DNA of 64,000 nt from the NCBI GenBank assembly GCA_029706075.1, contig JAINUG010000049.1:1419418-1483417 (forward strand), read 5' to 3'. The stretch is from Aldrovandia affinis (Eukaryota; Chordata; Actinopteri; Notacanthiformes; Halosauridae). The position numbers were made by a program, and so were the translations under genes. Under the pieces are notes generated by a model that was not told the DNA's origin, made no database searches, and saw only the letters and a list, made by a program, of their open reading frames with translations. Shown here one piece after another: positions 11,272-26,200 of the stretch (the first letter of the stretch is position 1; each line of letters starts with the position of its first letter).

Positions 11272-14200
11272 CTAACACAACAAAGGCAGAACAAAACAAG
11301 TTAACAAGTGAGCATCTCTCGATCGGGTGAACAAAAAAAGATCAAACTTGCAGCTTCTTAAGCGGCTAGCTTACCGAGGCTCCATTAAGAGTCAGCAGAC
11401 ACACAAAGTTGAGCTGCGTGTGGGGGTAGAGCCACACTCATTACTCATCAATTTATAAGCAATGAAAAGTACAAAGCAGCTTGCTTGAGAGTGCATAGGT
11501 GTGCTTTGTTTCGTGAAACGAACTACCAGTAATTGCAATAATGGTTTTTAAATCAGCCGATTGGGCACAGGCCATTACTGGCACGTCGATCGTTGGGCCT
11601 CAGTCTCAACTTCCTCATTTGTAGACTGAACTGTGGGATAGCATGGCTCCAAAACCGAAATTCACCTGAGACAATTCCTTTACAATGCCAGAACTGTGTA
11701 GATCAGGTAACTCAGGTTAGTCCTACAGTCCTACAGTGCTGGATGGATTTTGACCTCAGCAGGGCATAAATCTCCAAGTGATGCAAACGATAATAGGAAG
11801 AAAGTCGAAAGGCAACAGCAGTGTGGTGGAGAAGACATCACTGACTAAAAGGGAATGTGACCACTTCTTTAAACTCAGTGCCATTAATGTGGAAGACGCA
11901 CAAGTCTGATGATTTTTATGTTTGATTGGTATAAATGTCTGAATTCAATTTAATTAATACATTTAATAAATGAATTAACTTGCAAATGGTAATAATAATA
12001 ATAATAATACATTTTATTTGTTATGCGCCTTTCAAAAACCCAAGGTCGCAACTGATTGATTGTAGACCATGATTGGTGAATTAGTTGAATCAGGTGTTTT
12101 AGTACAGGGCTAGAACAAAAGCCTGCACCCACACCGGCCCTTCTCGGATAAGATTGGACACCCCTGTACTAAACTGATTCTGAAAATTCTGATAACGGGA
12201 GCAGCAATGACATCTCTAAAACACTTTTCCTGAGCAGGCCTGCAGAAATTTCCACCAAATGCACTGCATTGTGTTGCCTAGCAGTTACAGTAACAGGACG
12301 TTTTCAAAACACAACGTTAATCGTTGGGCCAGGTTAACGAAATGACAATGCTAAAGTTTGATACTCAATTATAACAGAGTGAACATATTCTCCACTGTGA
12401 CACTTCATACTCCTTTTTGGAAAACGCTTTTAAATTTATATTTTTCTCTTACACAGTAGAGGCATCGTGGTGCTAAGAAATGTGAAGATGAGAAATATTA
12501 AGAATTACTGTGAAGGACAGGAAATCATGAGCACTGTAACAATGGAACAGTTGTTAAGTTGCTTTCTCAATTAATTTTTACATGCATATATATACTAAAA
12601 AACAGCACGCACAGAGTACACCCTTATTAACGAATTGACATCGACGTGCGCTGTGCATTATTAACACCCGCGTGTGCGTGCCACGCCAGCCAAACTGGAG
12701 AATGCCACTGAGAGAATGTGGACACACGCAAGCACTGGAAGTGAGAGAAACAGGACATGTCTGCAGGGAAGGCTGAAAATAAAAGATCCCAACGTGAGCC
12801 TGGGAGAGAGGGGAGAGGGGAGAGGGAGGGGGGCGCCGTTATTGCAGACCTGCAGCGCGTACGGGATGGGGCACGGGATGGGGCACGGCGTGGGCCCTGT
12901 GGGCCCTGTGGGCTGCTGCCACCGCTCCCTCCTGGAGCGCATTCATCTCCACAAGCACAGGGGGACCCCCCTTTCTAATCAGCACACTGATACACAGGGC
13001 CCGCTTGGGTCGCGCTCCGCTGATCTGTACACTACGTCGCTGAAGGGCACGGAACAAGATTCAAAGCAGGAGAGAAAAACTGAAGGACGTGCAAGACGTC
13101 ACTCTCGATGCATGTATTCAACTGGACCCATTTTATTTTATTATTATTATTATTCATCTTAAAAAGGTCAATGTGGTTCCAGAACCACCTCGCCAGCTAT
13201 CACGCACCAAGGTCAGTGGTAATGCGCCACGTTTCCCCTTCTTCACACAACCGTGCTGTGAGAAACGAGACCGCTGTTTAACGTAGTTACACCTGCACAC
13301 TGTCTCAACAGATGGCGGAACACAGATAAGGCAATGTTGCAATGTTTCCTTCCATTCCTGACCAGTTGTTTTAAAAGTACAAGAGATTAAAAGACTACTT
13401 CGCCAAATTCAAGGCAAATGGAATAATACCTTGAGCCCTTAACTTATTGGCCCTAAATGTCAGGACACCGAATACTCCACTGTTACACACCAAATACTCC
13501 ACTGCTACTTTACTGAAAAATCAGCTGAAGGACTCCATGGCCAGAAGTCCTGCCTTTGACACAAGGCATCTAGTTTCCTAAGGTAGAGAGGTGGAGGACG
13601 TGACCTTGAATTATCTTTGCTGACAAACAACATGTCCCCCAACAGCTGTAAACGTACTGCAAACGGCAGTTGTCCGACAGCCCTGATTTAACAGTACGGT
13701 CCCATAACGTACGCAGGATTACAAAACAAAATAACTGCTTTCCATAATTGGCCGACTGTATAAAATGTAGAGATAGTTCACGTGAACATGTGAACCGTTT
13801 TACGTGAGAGGAAATGGGCAGCTGTGCCAGATGACAGGAGTGCCATCGTTCTATGCTGAAACTTTGATGTTAACGACGGCAGCCAGACTCCGGTCTCCTA
13901 AAATCACCAGGAAGCGGGCCATGTGCTTCGCCTGCCCGTCACCCCGCCAACCTCTCAGCCACAGCCATCCTTTTCTCTCCTCATTCTGTACACCTCACTC
14001 TGTACCTTCCTCCCCAGCCTAGGACTACCCCCTGCATTCTCTGTGCCCCCTTCCCTATGGGTACGCCCTCTCAGGCCTCTGACTGCACCATCTCTGCCCC
14101 AGTTTGGTTGGTTCTGTCTCGGAGGTGGCGGTTCAGTTCGCCTTTGTCACTGCTGGTCCCGGAATAGCTAGGACTCTTAGTACGAGGGACAGTTGACATA

Positions 14201-17200
14201 GATGAGGGTATTGGCCACCAAATTGGGATAAAAACAGGGAAAATCTGAAACAAATTAAGACAAACAAACAAAAAAACACCTTTAAATGTTTTACTAAATG
14301 TATTAAAACCACAACACACTTCTTGACTGTAATCTTTCCCTGAAGGAGAATTTTGTCCAGTCAGAGGAGAAATTAACCATTTTCCAAAGCCATTGCCTTC
14401 CTTTACCTTATGCAGAGTTAATTTGCTTAGATTACGCCTAGGCTCACCCAATTTACATCTGACTAGAATCTGTTGCTTTTACTGAGTCGCCGTTTCAGGA
14501 AATCAAGCCAAATCAGCTGAGGCACTAGAGAAACACAACTCATAATGTCATAAACAATGCTCATAATTCAAACACGTGTGCATAATTCGACAGCTACCAA
14601 GGGAGAAAACTGGGGGTGAGAATACCACTGTGCAATTAAAGAGGCAGTGCTTGATTCAGAAAGGGGCAGTGCTTCCAAAACATAAACGGAGGAACATAAC
14701 ATAAGAACACATAATGACGATAACGGAGGGCCCCGTTCAGCCCATCTAGGCTCATCATGTCCTAATGTATCCAGTACTGCATCTAGCCTGTACTTGAACA
14801 GCCCAGGTGTTTCTGCCTTCACTACATGACCTGGCAATGGCACTAGACAGGCGTGTGCCAATGCCAATGTCTACCGAAGAGCTTTTGGAGAGAAACTAAA
14901 AAAAAATTAAATAAATGATTGCAACCCTGAGACACCCATTCTTTCATGAGAATTGGAAACCAGTATATTGAAGGGGTGTGCACAAACGAACTGCCTCCCG
15001 GTGTTCATAAAGGGGGCGGATCCCCCTGAGCGAGTCCCCCCTACGTTGGAACAGAGCAGTGTAGCGAGGGAACGCGGGCAAACTGCTGTGGACCGCCCTC
15101 TGATCTGACCTGATCCCCGGGGGGGAATGACAGGTAACGACAACACAGCGGTGCTCCGTGGAGTCAAGGTCAGCGCTGCCCTGTCACAAGCAATGTGACT
15201 CAGGGTGACAGGGTGACAGAGCCGCACAGGAGGTTGTGACTAACAGCAGCTGATTGGATGAGCACAACATGTGGTTCTGTGTGGCTCAGGTAGAGCTCAG
15301 GTAGAGCATGGTGCTGACAATGCTTAGGTTGTCGGTTTGATTCCCATTGGGATCACGTATACTGTAATGTAAAAAATATACATTCACGACTGTAAGTCGC
15401 TTTGGATAAAAGCGTCTGCTAAATGGCATATATATATATACGTATACACACACTCTTTTGTTCACTGAGCAACAAAAAATGAATTAACACTTAAATAAAT
15501 GACAGGTCTGCTTTGTATAAAATTGCACGTGTGTGACATGTTAAATGCCATCATTAAATACCTGGGCACTCTACACGAAAATTTTAAAAAACGTACCGTA
15601 TATCAAAGAAATACTAAACAAACTTTCAGTTCACAAACAGATTTTAGGCTATATGTAAACAGACAGAGAGAGAGAGAGAGAGAAAAACCATGATTTGTAT
15701 ACATGCACCAATCGCTACTCCCTGAAGGGGATCAGCAATACCGACCAATCACAAGGCAGTTTCGTTACATTTTACATTGACATTTTAACCATTTAGCAGA
15801 CGCTCTTATCCAGAGCAACTTACAGTTTACATTTCTTTACCTACAATCCATTTATACAGCTGGATATTTTACTGAAGCAATTCAGGTTAAGTACCTTGCT
15901 CAAGGGTACAACAGCAGTGCCCCACCTGGGAATTGAACCTGCAACCTCTGAGTTACAAGCCCAGCTCCCTAACCATTACACTACACTGCCAGCCCCAGCC
16001 CCATGTCCCATGGCCACGTTTCTACGTCCCAAATCCCATGGCCCTCATTTATCGAACAATCGTACAATGAAATCATTAAGTGTGCATATGCATATTTTCA
16101 CAGAAAGTATTCGACTTATCAGTACTAACATAAATGTGCATATTGGAGCCTCGGATAGCATAGAGGTCTAACACTCCTTTTGACTGGTGCTTTATGAGTG
16201 TGAGCTGCCCATCATGGTCGCGGTTTGAAACCTGACTGTGCCAGACGAGCCATGTTCAGGAACCCCGATCGGGGGCAGCGTTTGGCTGTCCGCCCCAGGG
16301 GGAGGGGGGAGGATGAGCTGGCACAAGCTCGCCAAGGAGCGTGGAGGACTTCCCTGTGGAGAAAATAATAGGCGAGTTCTGTCTAGGAGGAAGCGGTTCA
16401 TTGCCAGCCTCGGGAAGTGGCTTGTCCCGCAGAGGCGAGCAGTGAGTTCGTGGGGGAGGGTAAATCGAAAGAAATAAAGGGTATAATTGGCCACTAAATT
16501 GGGAGAAAAACAGGGGGAAAAAAATCTGAAATAAAAATTAAACAATAAATAAATAAATAAATGTGCATATTACATTTCCATTTGTTGTATGCTGTCTTAT
16601 TATAGTATGAACACAATGATATATCTGTTTTTATGAGATAGCATTTTTCCAAGCAAAAGCAAACAAAACTGAACCTGCAACCTAGCTCAGCAGTCTGGGT
16701 AAATTCGGGATACGGATCAGGTCCATATTTGGTAAAATAATCTCTTTGCTGGGTGGCGATGACACTTTTCTTATTTAAATCGGATAATTTCAGATACGAT
16801 ACGTATGTTGGCCGTTTGTAATGAATAGTCCCCCGGATAATTGTATAATAAATACAAAATAGACTATATACAACACAGTCACAAATTATTCAGCACATGC
16901 ATTAAGCAGCTAAATATTTAACATGAAGTGCAACTGGCTACTTGTTGCTAAAAAGTATAACGCGCCGAACACGATCTAAAATTGGCTTTGGTATCAGGTA
17001 AAAGGAAAGGTTAAAACGCGGGCGGAACCCACGCAACTGGGAGATGGAATCCCGGACGCCGACATCTCTCCAATAACGGGCTGCCGCATAGGCCGTCCTC
17101 CCATCCAGCAGCGTAAAATACCCAGCCCTTCTTCCATCACGAGACTGTTACGTTTGTGTTCACCTACAGACTTTCTCTGTATCCAACAGTGTTTTTGGGC

Positions 17201-20200
17201 TCCGTCACAGCAGCAGTGATTTGTTGCCAAGCCAACGTTTAAGCAGGACATTACTCGGAAGAAATATAATTTCGTTTTCGCAGCTGCATCACAATGTGTA
17301 GTCTACATCACATTTTCAAAGTGCTAAATAAATATACAAATAAATCGTTTGATGAACAACACTCCAATGTGTTCATTTCTGTGACTTTCTGTTAGATGTT
17401 TTGGTATTTCAATGCATAGTATTTGATCCACTGATTTTGTTATGATGTGGATGGACCACTAGTGGTCTCAAGAAATGAAAATATGCCATAGAAAGGAAGA
17501 AAAGATTAACAAACGTATACTTTTAAAAAAACTTTACTTTAAATCCTGGTTTGCTGGAAATTTTGTCTGCAGCAATTGTTTACAATTCAGCAGGGGTTAT
17601 GTTTTATGGCATTTCAATAAAACATAACCCCTCATGAAATTAATGTTGGATCCCCATTCACGGTTAGTTTTTAGAAAACCTTGCTACTGTACAACATGCA
17701 TTTCTTCCAGATATGGAACTGTGAGAGTTGCTCTCTCTGAGCCAGCAATGAAAAAAACACCATGCTATGCTTGCGTTGTGCCATGCTAAGCTTGTGAATA
17801 TATGAAGCAAGTGAACCTTATGCTTCTCATATTAAAAATTGGTCAAAATTGGTCAAAGATTGGTGCAAAATTACTTAGTGACTAGCTCATTGGATTGGTG
17901 TAAAGTTGATAAGTGGAAAGATCTCTTTCAAAGGTTTTTTATTTACTTCCAAAAGGTTAAATCGTGGCAGCGCAGAATCTTTGTATTCCTGTAACATCTG
18001 CGCCCACTGAGCGAGTCTCCTGCCAATCTTTCAGATAAAAAGCTGCCAAACCTGGTCTTCACCAGAGCATGTCGGTATGTTGACTTTCCAAAATAATATA
18101 AAACAGCGTGATCTCTTAATACCCAGATTATTAGCTAAAAAGAAGAGGGCTATTGCCCTCACCTAGAGGGTATCGCATCGGTTATCCGTCGGTCTGTTCG
18201 TCTCCATCAAAGAGGAGCAACTATTTCCTCCTATAAAGCTCAAGGTTGAATCAAATTGATCAATGGTCTGTGATCTCAAAAATGTTTTATTTAAAGGGTA
18301 TGTTTACCAAAAGAGCTAACTTTTAACAACCCCCAATAAACACAGATGAAAAAACCTGCACCATAAAATCTTTCTAGACACAGTATCAGCAAGTTCACAA
18401 TTTAAAAAAGGAACAACCTGCCACAACCACCCTTCACACCAGGGAGAGAGAGAGATTTGACGAGGTGTTTGGTGAGCCTATGTGCACGCGTTTGTCCTGG
18501 ATGAATTAAACAAGCAAGAGATACATTTAGTCAAATTCTTTAAACTCCCAACTATTGATTCCCCCGTTTTTTTTCCTCCCAATTTGGAAGGCAATTATAC
18601 CCTCTATTTCTTTCGATTCGCCCTCCCCCATGAGCCCGCCGCTCCTCACTATGGCTCAAGCAAATACCCAGAGGCCAGCTCGCCCACCTACTTTACAGGT
18701 ACCACCTTTACACTTCTCAGTGAGCTCATGCCGGCTCTCCCTACCCCCTCTCCCTGGGGCGGACAGCCAATCGTCGCACCAGAGCACCAGGCTTGCGCAG
18801 CCGAACTGCGGCTGCAGTGCAAAATGGACTTTTTGGGTTAAAAAAAGGGTGGAAGGTGAAAAACAACTAAAGAAACACTAAGAAAGAATTAAGAAACCTG
18901 GCAACTTAGAAACAAGGTAACTAAGAAACCTGGAGACTAAGAAACACGGCATGATCTGTCCATGAATACACCAGAGGTCCCGTGTGACGGGGGGGAAAAA
19001 ATAATAAAAATGTTGATTCACATTCTGTGACCGGAAGCTTGGCAACGATTGCTTCATAAGCTCCGTAGCTTTATGATTCACTACTGTTGATAAATAAATA
19101 AAATAATCTTCAGCCATGAGCTGAGTGGATATCAAGGAGTTTAGACATTTTCCCCAATTCCTCTTCAGTATGGAGTTTAATGAGCCGTGGGGGACTGCTA
19201 ACAGCCAATACAAAAATAACCATTGAATAATGTACCAGAAAAAAGAAAAAGAAAAAAAATAAACCAAGAAAAAAACCCAGACGTTTTCTGGAAGATGAAT
19301 TTACTGTTTCTTAAAAGAGCAATTTTTTAAAACCAGCGAGAAGGACATATAATACAAAATATACAATGCAAAGGGTTCCAAGCAGCAGCTGAACATACAC
19401 GCCGGACAAAAGCAGAAAATTTGGAATTTATTGTGCCGTTATACACCTTATGAGAATAGCTTTTTAAGCAAAAGCAGCAAACGTACGACAAGGAGAGCCG
19501 TTCTCAAAAGGGATCATTTCATGACAGTGGCAGACTGAGGCTTTGTAGAGCATGTAATGTCCCAATTGATCACAGGCAAAAAGCAAATTGCAACAGACAA
19601 CTTGAAAGTGCTTCGCATTAACAAGCTTGCCAACCGCGTAGAGGAAAGTCTTTCAGCAACATGACTGACAACTGACTGGGTAGTAAATGCTTCCTGAAAA
19701 ACAGCAATAAAATAACTTCCAGGGCAAAAAGGATCTGGCATTCTGGGATCAGGAACGCAGATTTGGGGCCTCCTGGGAGGTGTAGCAGTAAGAGCATCTG
19801 ACCGGGACGCATGCTGCCCACTGCGACCGGGGTTCGATACCACCCGCCGTGCCAGTTCGGCTCTGGCCGGGAGAGTGCCACCAGGGGGCGGCAAATGGCT
19901 GTCCACCACAGGGAGAGGGGAGGGAAACCGATATGAGCTCGCTGCGAGTGTACCGGAGTTACAGTTGACGGCTTGGCGAGTGCCGGCTTGGAGGAGGCGG
20001 TGCATCGCCTTTGTCACTGCCGGTCTCAGGCAGCGAGTGCACAATACAAGGGGCGGATAGTTGACATGAAAAGAGAAGAGGGTATAATTGGCTACTAAAT
20101 TGGGAGAAAAGGGGGAATATTTTGCAGATTTATCTCAGTGGCTTTATAACACAGGAGTATAATGAGGCCCCTGGACAAATGGAACTACAATGCCCATCAG

Positions 20201-23200
20201 TGTTCTCATTGTCCATTGTTCTGGAGGATGGCTTTACCTGAAATGTACATGAAGCCGCCATAGACCGTCCCGGCGTGGCCGTAATGAGGCTCGTTCATTT
20301 TTGCGACGTACGTCCATTCGTTTGTTCTGGGGTTGTAGCACTCCACAGTAGCTGTTCAAAAAAAAAAAAAAAATAAAAAAAGAGAAGAGGAAAAAAATGG
20401 ACCACATTAGGAGGAAAGTAGGCAATGTGAAAAATAACAACAAAGAAACAGGGCTGTAAATGAGGCCTTGGAGGGTCTCTACATGAACAAATAAAACATG
20501 GCTATAGCCTCACGTGGCTATAACTCACAAAAGCCATTCCATCTATTCGGACTGTACATAACGCCAGGGTGCACAGAGTGTAGTGCTATATATAGAACTA
20601 TATGACATTATATGATTACACCGACCCACATAGAGGCTAGCTTCACTCCAGGCTGCTGCTCTCTGCCATTTGCTACTGTAGCTGGATCACTGATAGAACT
20701 GCTACAACTTCCTTAATTAATAAGCCTGGGAGAAATGTATTCAAATTCATATAACGAATTCGTTTTACGACGAATTAAAAATATATAGGCTATGTCAATA
20801 TTAATTATCACATATTGAAAAATGAATGCCGTCTAGCATGGGTGCTGGCGTCATAGGACAATCAATCAGTACACCCCCCAAAATGCACACACACCCACGG
20901 CATATCCCTTTGGATGACTATTACAATTATTGTGTAAGTAATGGGAAAATCGGTATATTGTGCAAGTTAGGGAGAAATGTAAATGTCCTGGCTGCTGCAC
21001 CAGTGCCTCATGTTCTTAACAGCAAGGCAGTCAGCAAGAGAGGGTAGCAAAAAGAGTGGGTGCAAGAACGCCATCACGGAGTATAAAATATTTTATTAAG
21101 CTTCAAATTAAAACATTTTCCAATCTGTACTTCTAGCTCCCTAGTTATTTCAAAACAAGTTAATTAAATCAGAATTGACTTACTGCGTGAGTCAATCAAA
21201 GCCTAAATGTTATGCCAGTTTAGAACATTATGTCTAATATCTTATCATTATTAATAATTTTAACATTAGCCAGGCCTGTACAGAGCAAGAAAACAAAGCA
21301 GCAAAAACACAACATATGACTGGCTTTTGATAAAGGGTTATGACTAGTTAATTAGCCAAACCAGCAGTTTCTGTACATTTCCATACTTCTAATGTTAAAA
21401 ATTAATAATTCAGTTTGCAACCAGAAACCAAGGCTGAAAATACAGTGAAATAATAGCTAGTGCACCACAGGTAAGAAATGTATAAATGCAGACTGACCCA
21501 TCTATTGAAATGCTTGACATCTATTTGGGCTTTATAACTAAAAAAGGCGGTGGTTGCAATCAGGTGCCAAAAACTGGCCCGTGACATCATTTCAAATGTA
21601 TAAACTAACTCTAATCATAGATCCATTAGAATTCCAGAGGCGCACAGTATGAGACACCCTAAATCTATTTTCCTTGACCAATTTGTATTTATTACATTTG
21701 CTTTGTGAAGTGTAATAAAAAAGTAGAAAATATAAAGGCTAACAGTCCTCCTCTTCAATAGCATGTCTATCCACAGCACCCACAGCAATGCTGACTGCAC
21801 ACATTCAGTGAAGTTTTTTCTCTGCATGACCTTGGCTAGCTTTGCTTTTCTCAAACCAATTTGTATCCCTGATTTTTCTTTCGTCCCATTTTAAAATGCC
21901 AAATTACATGCCAAAGTAACATTCATATTATATTCGACATTCTCATTACTGAAAAGTATTCCATCGAATACGGGACAAGCAAACAAATGCTCCCAACCGT
22001 CGCTGTTCACTCTGCCGTCTGCCGGCTGTCGTTGTCGTTGCTGGCAGCTGACGCAGCCAGACTGCAAGGTCAGAGAGGTCGCTCTTGCGCAATGAGACCG
22101 GAACAACCCCGCTGACTGAAACCCTTTGTTACTGGGGGGGAGCCCTATAGACAATTACACACCACTAGATGGGGGAGGGGATGCCAGCCACAGTTGGCAA
22201 GGATACGATTCAATATCAGATCACAGGGCGTGTCAGAACATGGAGAACATGGCGTTTTAGCAGGATGTGCCACGCGATAGCCCCCCCCCACCCCCACGAT
22301 CCGGCCTTCTGAGTCTCCCCCTTCTGCTTCTGCGTTGCCACTGCCTGCAAGACTAACTGTCCTCAGTACCCGACTCAACTGCAGTCATCTACCCCTGGAG
22401 CCAGGAACCAGGTAGAAATAATAAGCGCTGTAAAAGGCAGCTGTATATTCTGACTTCCTACACAGTCACAGGAATACTATTGTGTGCAGCACATAACTCA
22501 ACCACACACTGAATCTGCAGGGCCTTGAAAGGAATTTGAGACCCGGGGTAAAAAAATAATGAGGCAGTAAAAGAACCTACAATAGAGAGTCAAATAAAAA
22601 CTTTCTATATTTATTTCTCCAGGATTCAGACAGAACTTTTGACTGCAACTTAATTGATATTGGGCTGGCAGGTAGGCCATCCACCAAGCTACGGGTTGGC
22701 GGTACATGCCACATACCTATACAGCAGGGGGAGTTTGGCACTTCTCAGGGTCCACCACAGAAATAAACTACAGTGGCCTCAGATGCTCTGTCCTCACAAA
22801 CATTAACTTCTGTCCCCCGCTGACAGCCTCATATAAAACACAGAATTCAGACGACTTGTGACAACTTCACACAGCCACACAATAAAGCCCCAAATTTGGG
22901 TTATCTTTTTCTTCTTTATCTTCTCCTTAATAATTTTCAATCCTCCCCACTTATCATCTGTTCAGATATGTTTAAACCAATGACATCTCTTCACAGTAGC
23001 AATGTGTGTACATGTGATGCTATTTCAGCCAATAGAAGATTCTCAAAAAAAACCTGACACTCCATATTGCTTTTCTATGGGAAGTAGCTTGTTTGCTATC
23101 CAATACTATACAAGAGATTAATAGTATTGCTTTTACGGATGTAGAATTTCTATGACCAACAAAAATGTATTTCTATAATTCTGGAACAGGTTCAAATTTT

Positions 23201-26200
23201 TGGAACTGGGTAATAAAATCGGTTCCAAGTCCAAATCAACCATATTTCTACCTGCTTCAAACACTGTTTGCCGAGCGATTTCATTGCCATTGCAGTTAAT
23301 GTTATGCCATTTGCCAAACAAAAGCCAATAAAGCCAGTAAAGCCAGTAAATGCAGTTTCGTGTGCTTCACTAAACTATAAGGACAATGTCATACCAGGCC
23401 ATTGTCCTTTACATTTTTACATGCAGTGCTATTACCACATAGTGAGGGAAGCGTTCACGAATTACAGCAGAAACGCAGAAAAGGAAAGTCTCTCTCACCG
23501 AGCTCCCCGGCAGCATTGCGCCCGCCCACCGCGTAGAGGTGCCCCTTCAGCGCGCTCAGGTGGAAGAACGTGCGCTTCTCGTTGAGGGAGGCCACCTGCA
23601 TCCACCGGTTGTAGCGCGGGTCATAGCGGAACACCGTGTCCACTGCAGTCTTCCCCTTGGTGTCGTAGTTGCTCTGGCCGCCCACCACGTACAGGAAGTT
23701 GCCGATGACGGCGATGCCGTGCTGGTAGCGGGGCGCGTCCATGGGCGCGAGGGCCTTCCACTCGCGCGCCTTCTCGTCGTAGAGACGCAGCTCCTTGCTG
23801 ACCACCAGCTGCTGCCGCAGCACGCCTCCCAGCGTGACCAGGTGGGCGCTGTCCGAGCGGATCGCCGTCCTCTCCGACTGCATGACCGGCTGCATGTAGG
23901 GCATCATCTGGTAGTTGCTGGCCTCCAGCAGCAGGTTGACACAGGTGTTGTCGGTGCGCATGAAGTCCACCGTCTGCACGTGGTTGATGAGCTCCTGCGG
24001 GCTCATGAGCGGGAAGCGGATGTTCTTCATGAGGCGGGGCGCGTGCTCCATGCGGCTGTCGTCGTGGCGGAGCCAGCGGCAGGCCGCCTTGAACAGGTCC
24101 AGCTCGCCGCAGTGCTTCAGGCTGTTGCTGGAGAGCACGAAGGCCAGCCGCTCGAAGGGCAGCTTGACGAACTCGCCCGTGCCCAGGAGTGAGGGGAAGT
24201 TCTTCAGGATGAAGTTGTTGACATACTTGTCCACCTCGGTGAGGTTGTACGCGTTGGCGATGCGGCCCACCTCCACGCAGTTGTCCAGCGAGACCTGAGG
24301 TCGGGCAGGAAGTGGTGATGAACACACAAACGCTTCATTAGACAGAGCTCTTCAGTATTGCTTTGGCTAGCTAAAGCAGCAATTTCCCCAGTGAATTTAC
24401 AGGGCAATGTTATTCTACTTTGGTAAACATGCCAACACAGCTTGATGTCAGTACAGCAGAGATGGAAGATATCTGTTATGAACATGAAATGGGAATGGAG
24501 GGTGGTTATCAAAATAACGTAATTAAAAACGTTTCCACAAACCCTGCATTTTCTGCATAATGTCTTCCCCTTGTTGTACAATAACTTGGATTGTCATGGA
24601 TTCTTGTTATAGTTGTCAATGTATTCTTACCTCTACAGGAACTTCTTTATGGAACATATGCATATGAATCTAGGAAGGGTCAAAGCTCTGGAAAGTTGTG
24701 GATACTTGCATGCAATAACACGTATTTAATTACATGTTCCAGTCAATTTGTTCTGGAGTAGATGTGGAAATCTAGAGAACTAAATTCAATCCAAACTAAT
24801 GGACACTAAAAAATGCACCTAGCAATCAGTCCCATTGAAGATGAGGGGAGTGCAAGTAGCTCTCAATGCAATTAGGTAAATTACATTTTATATATAAAAA
24901 AGCAAAAAACAACTACATTTCTCAACAATATATTTTTTGGTAAGATAATTCAGATCTGGACCTGACATGACAGGAAAATTGGCTTCTCTGAAAACCAGAC
25001 CCTCGTTTACTTCATGGAAGGAGGATCGGTTTAAAAAATAGTTAAACATGGCCGCTACTATGTTGCCAACACACGCAGCCATTAATGTCAGGATGACCCT
25101 CAATTTCCCATTTCGTTTTGTAAAGGATCTGAAGCAAGTGTCAGATGTGTGTTCAAAAAACCACAAAAAAACCTACTAAAAGTAGTTTTATTATGGAGCT
25201 CTTGGGTCATGTATCAAGCTAAAGCACTCGTTCATGATGCAGTGATGGGACCCACAGCCTGAAATCGAGCCCCGACCGGGCCAGTGGTGATTGTATCCTT
25301 GGAGTTTACACTGGGCAGCACACAATTTAGCATAGTATCATACCACATGAATGGAGCCTCACTCATGTACGTTTTCATACTTCTGCAGATAGTCAATAAG
25401 TTGTTAATGATATTAAGCCCAATATAAATGTCCTTCCTGTTTGATATTTGCGGACCCTTGCAGTGCACACATCCAGTGCTTGTTGCAGATTATTCTCAAA
25501 TACTTTCTGAAGCGGTGTATACGCATCACAGATTCCCTGCAGAGACTATTTATACTTAAATCACAGAGAGCTACTGTGTCCTTGTTTTTTATTTAAAAAA
25601 ATTTAAAAAATGTTTTCAGATTTTTTTCCCCCACAGTTTTTCTCCCAATTTGGTGTCCAATTGTACCCTCTATTGCACAGGTGTCAAACTCATTCCATCG
25701 AGGGCCGAGTGTATGCAGGTTTTTGTTGCAACCAATGCAACTAAGGAGGGAACCTAATTGAAATCACCTGGTGTAATGCATTGGTTACAACAGAAACCTG
25801 CACACACTCGGCCCTCGATGGAATGAGTTTGACACCCCTGCTCTACTGTACTTCAATAGACAACAGTTTTCTAAAATATGCGACCATTACTAGTGTTAGC
25901 CTTTAAATCATAATGTGCATACCATCACAAAATGAATTCTACAAATCCATCCAGTCTTATTTAAAATTGGATCGCACTATGCATTTTATATTTTTCCATA
26001 AAACAAAAAAATGTCTAGGAGCACCCACACACAAATGGACAAAAAGACCTCTCACAACAGCAGTTTTCTGCACATGCAGTATTTATAAAAATATCTGTTT
26101 AATTTGGCATCTGAGAAAAGACGAATGGGAGGTGCTTGCTTAACTTGATTAGAGATCAGAGAAGGTGCTACAATGGCCACTGCAAGGAGCGGACAAATAC

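Larger units (their letters stand above)
11272..20237 (-). other. klhl13: klhl13 intron 6 (9.0 kb)
   Basis: The intron runs GTAAAG to TTAG. It is the most SINE-dense intron, with copies or fragments at about 14095, 15290, 15765, 16147, 18560 and 19768, plus a LINE 3' fragment near 14697, a hAT-like end near 12042-12170 and a perfect hairpin at 17592. A GC-richer patch at 12660-13060, with short repeats such as GGGCCCTGT, has no recognisable coding content. Confidence 0.85.

Noticed and set aside
10608..11294. 228- and 211-codon frames overlapping exon 7 in other frames
   Set aside because: They are shadow frames of the GC-rich terminal kelch exon; the true frame is 10784-11271 minus.
12661..13162. 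Several overlapping 70-160 codon frames in a GC-richer patch
   Set aside because: They cover short repeats (GGGCCCTGT, GGGATGGGGCACGG) with no domain, splice or codon signal; intronic to klhl13.
23539..24192. 217-codon open frame on the plus strand opposite klhl13 exon 5
   Set aside because: It is antisense to a conserved BACK/kelch exon. The high GC of the exon removes stop codons on both strands, and the product (many His, Val, Arg) resembles no family.
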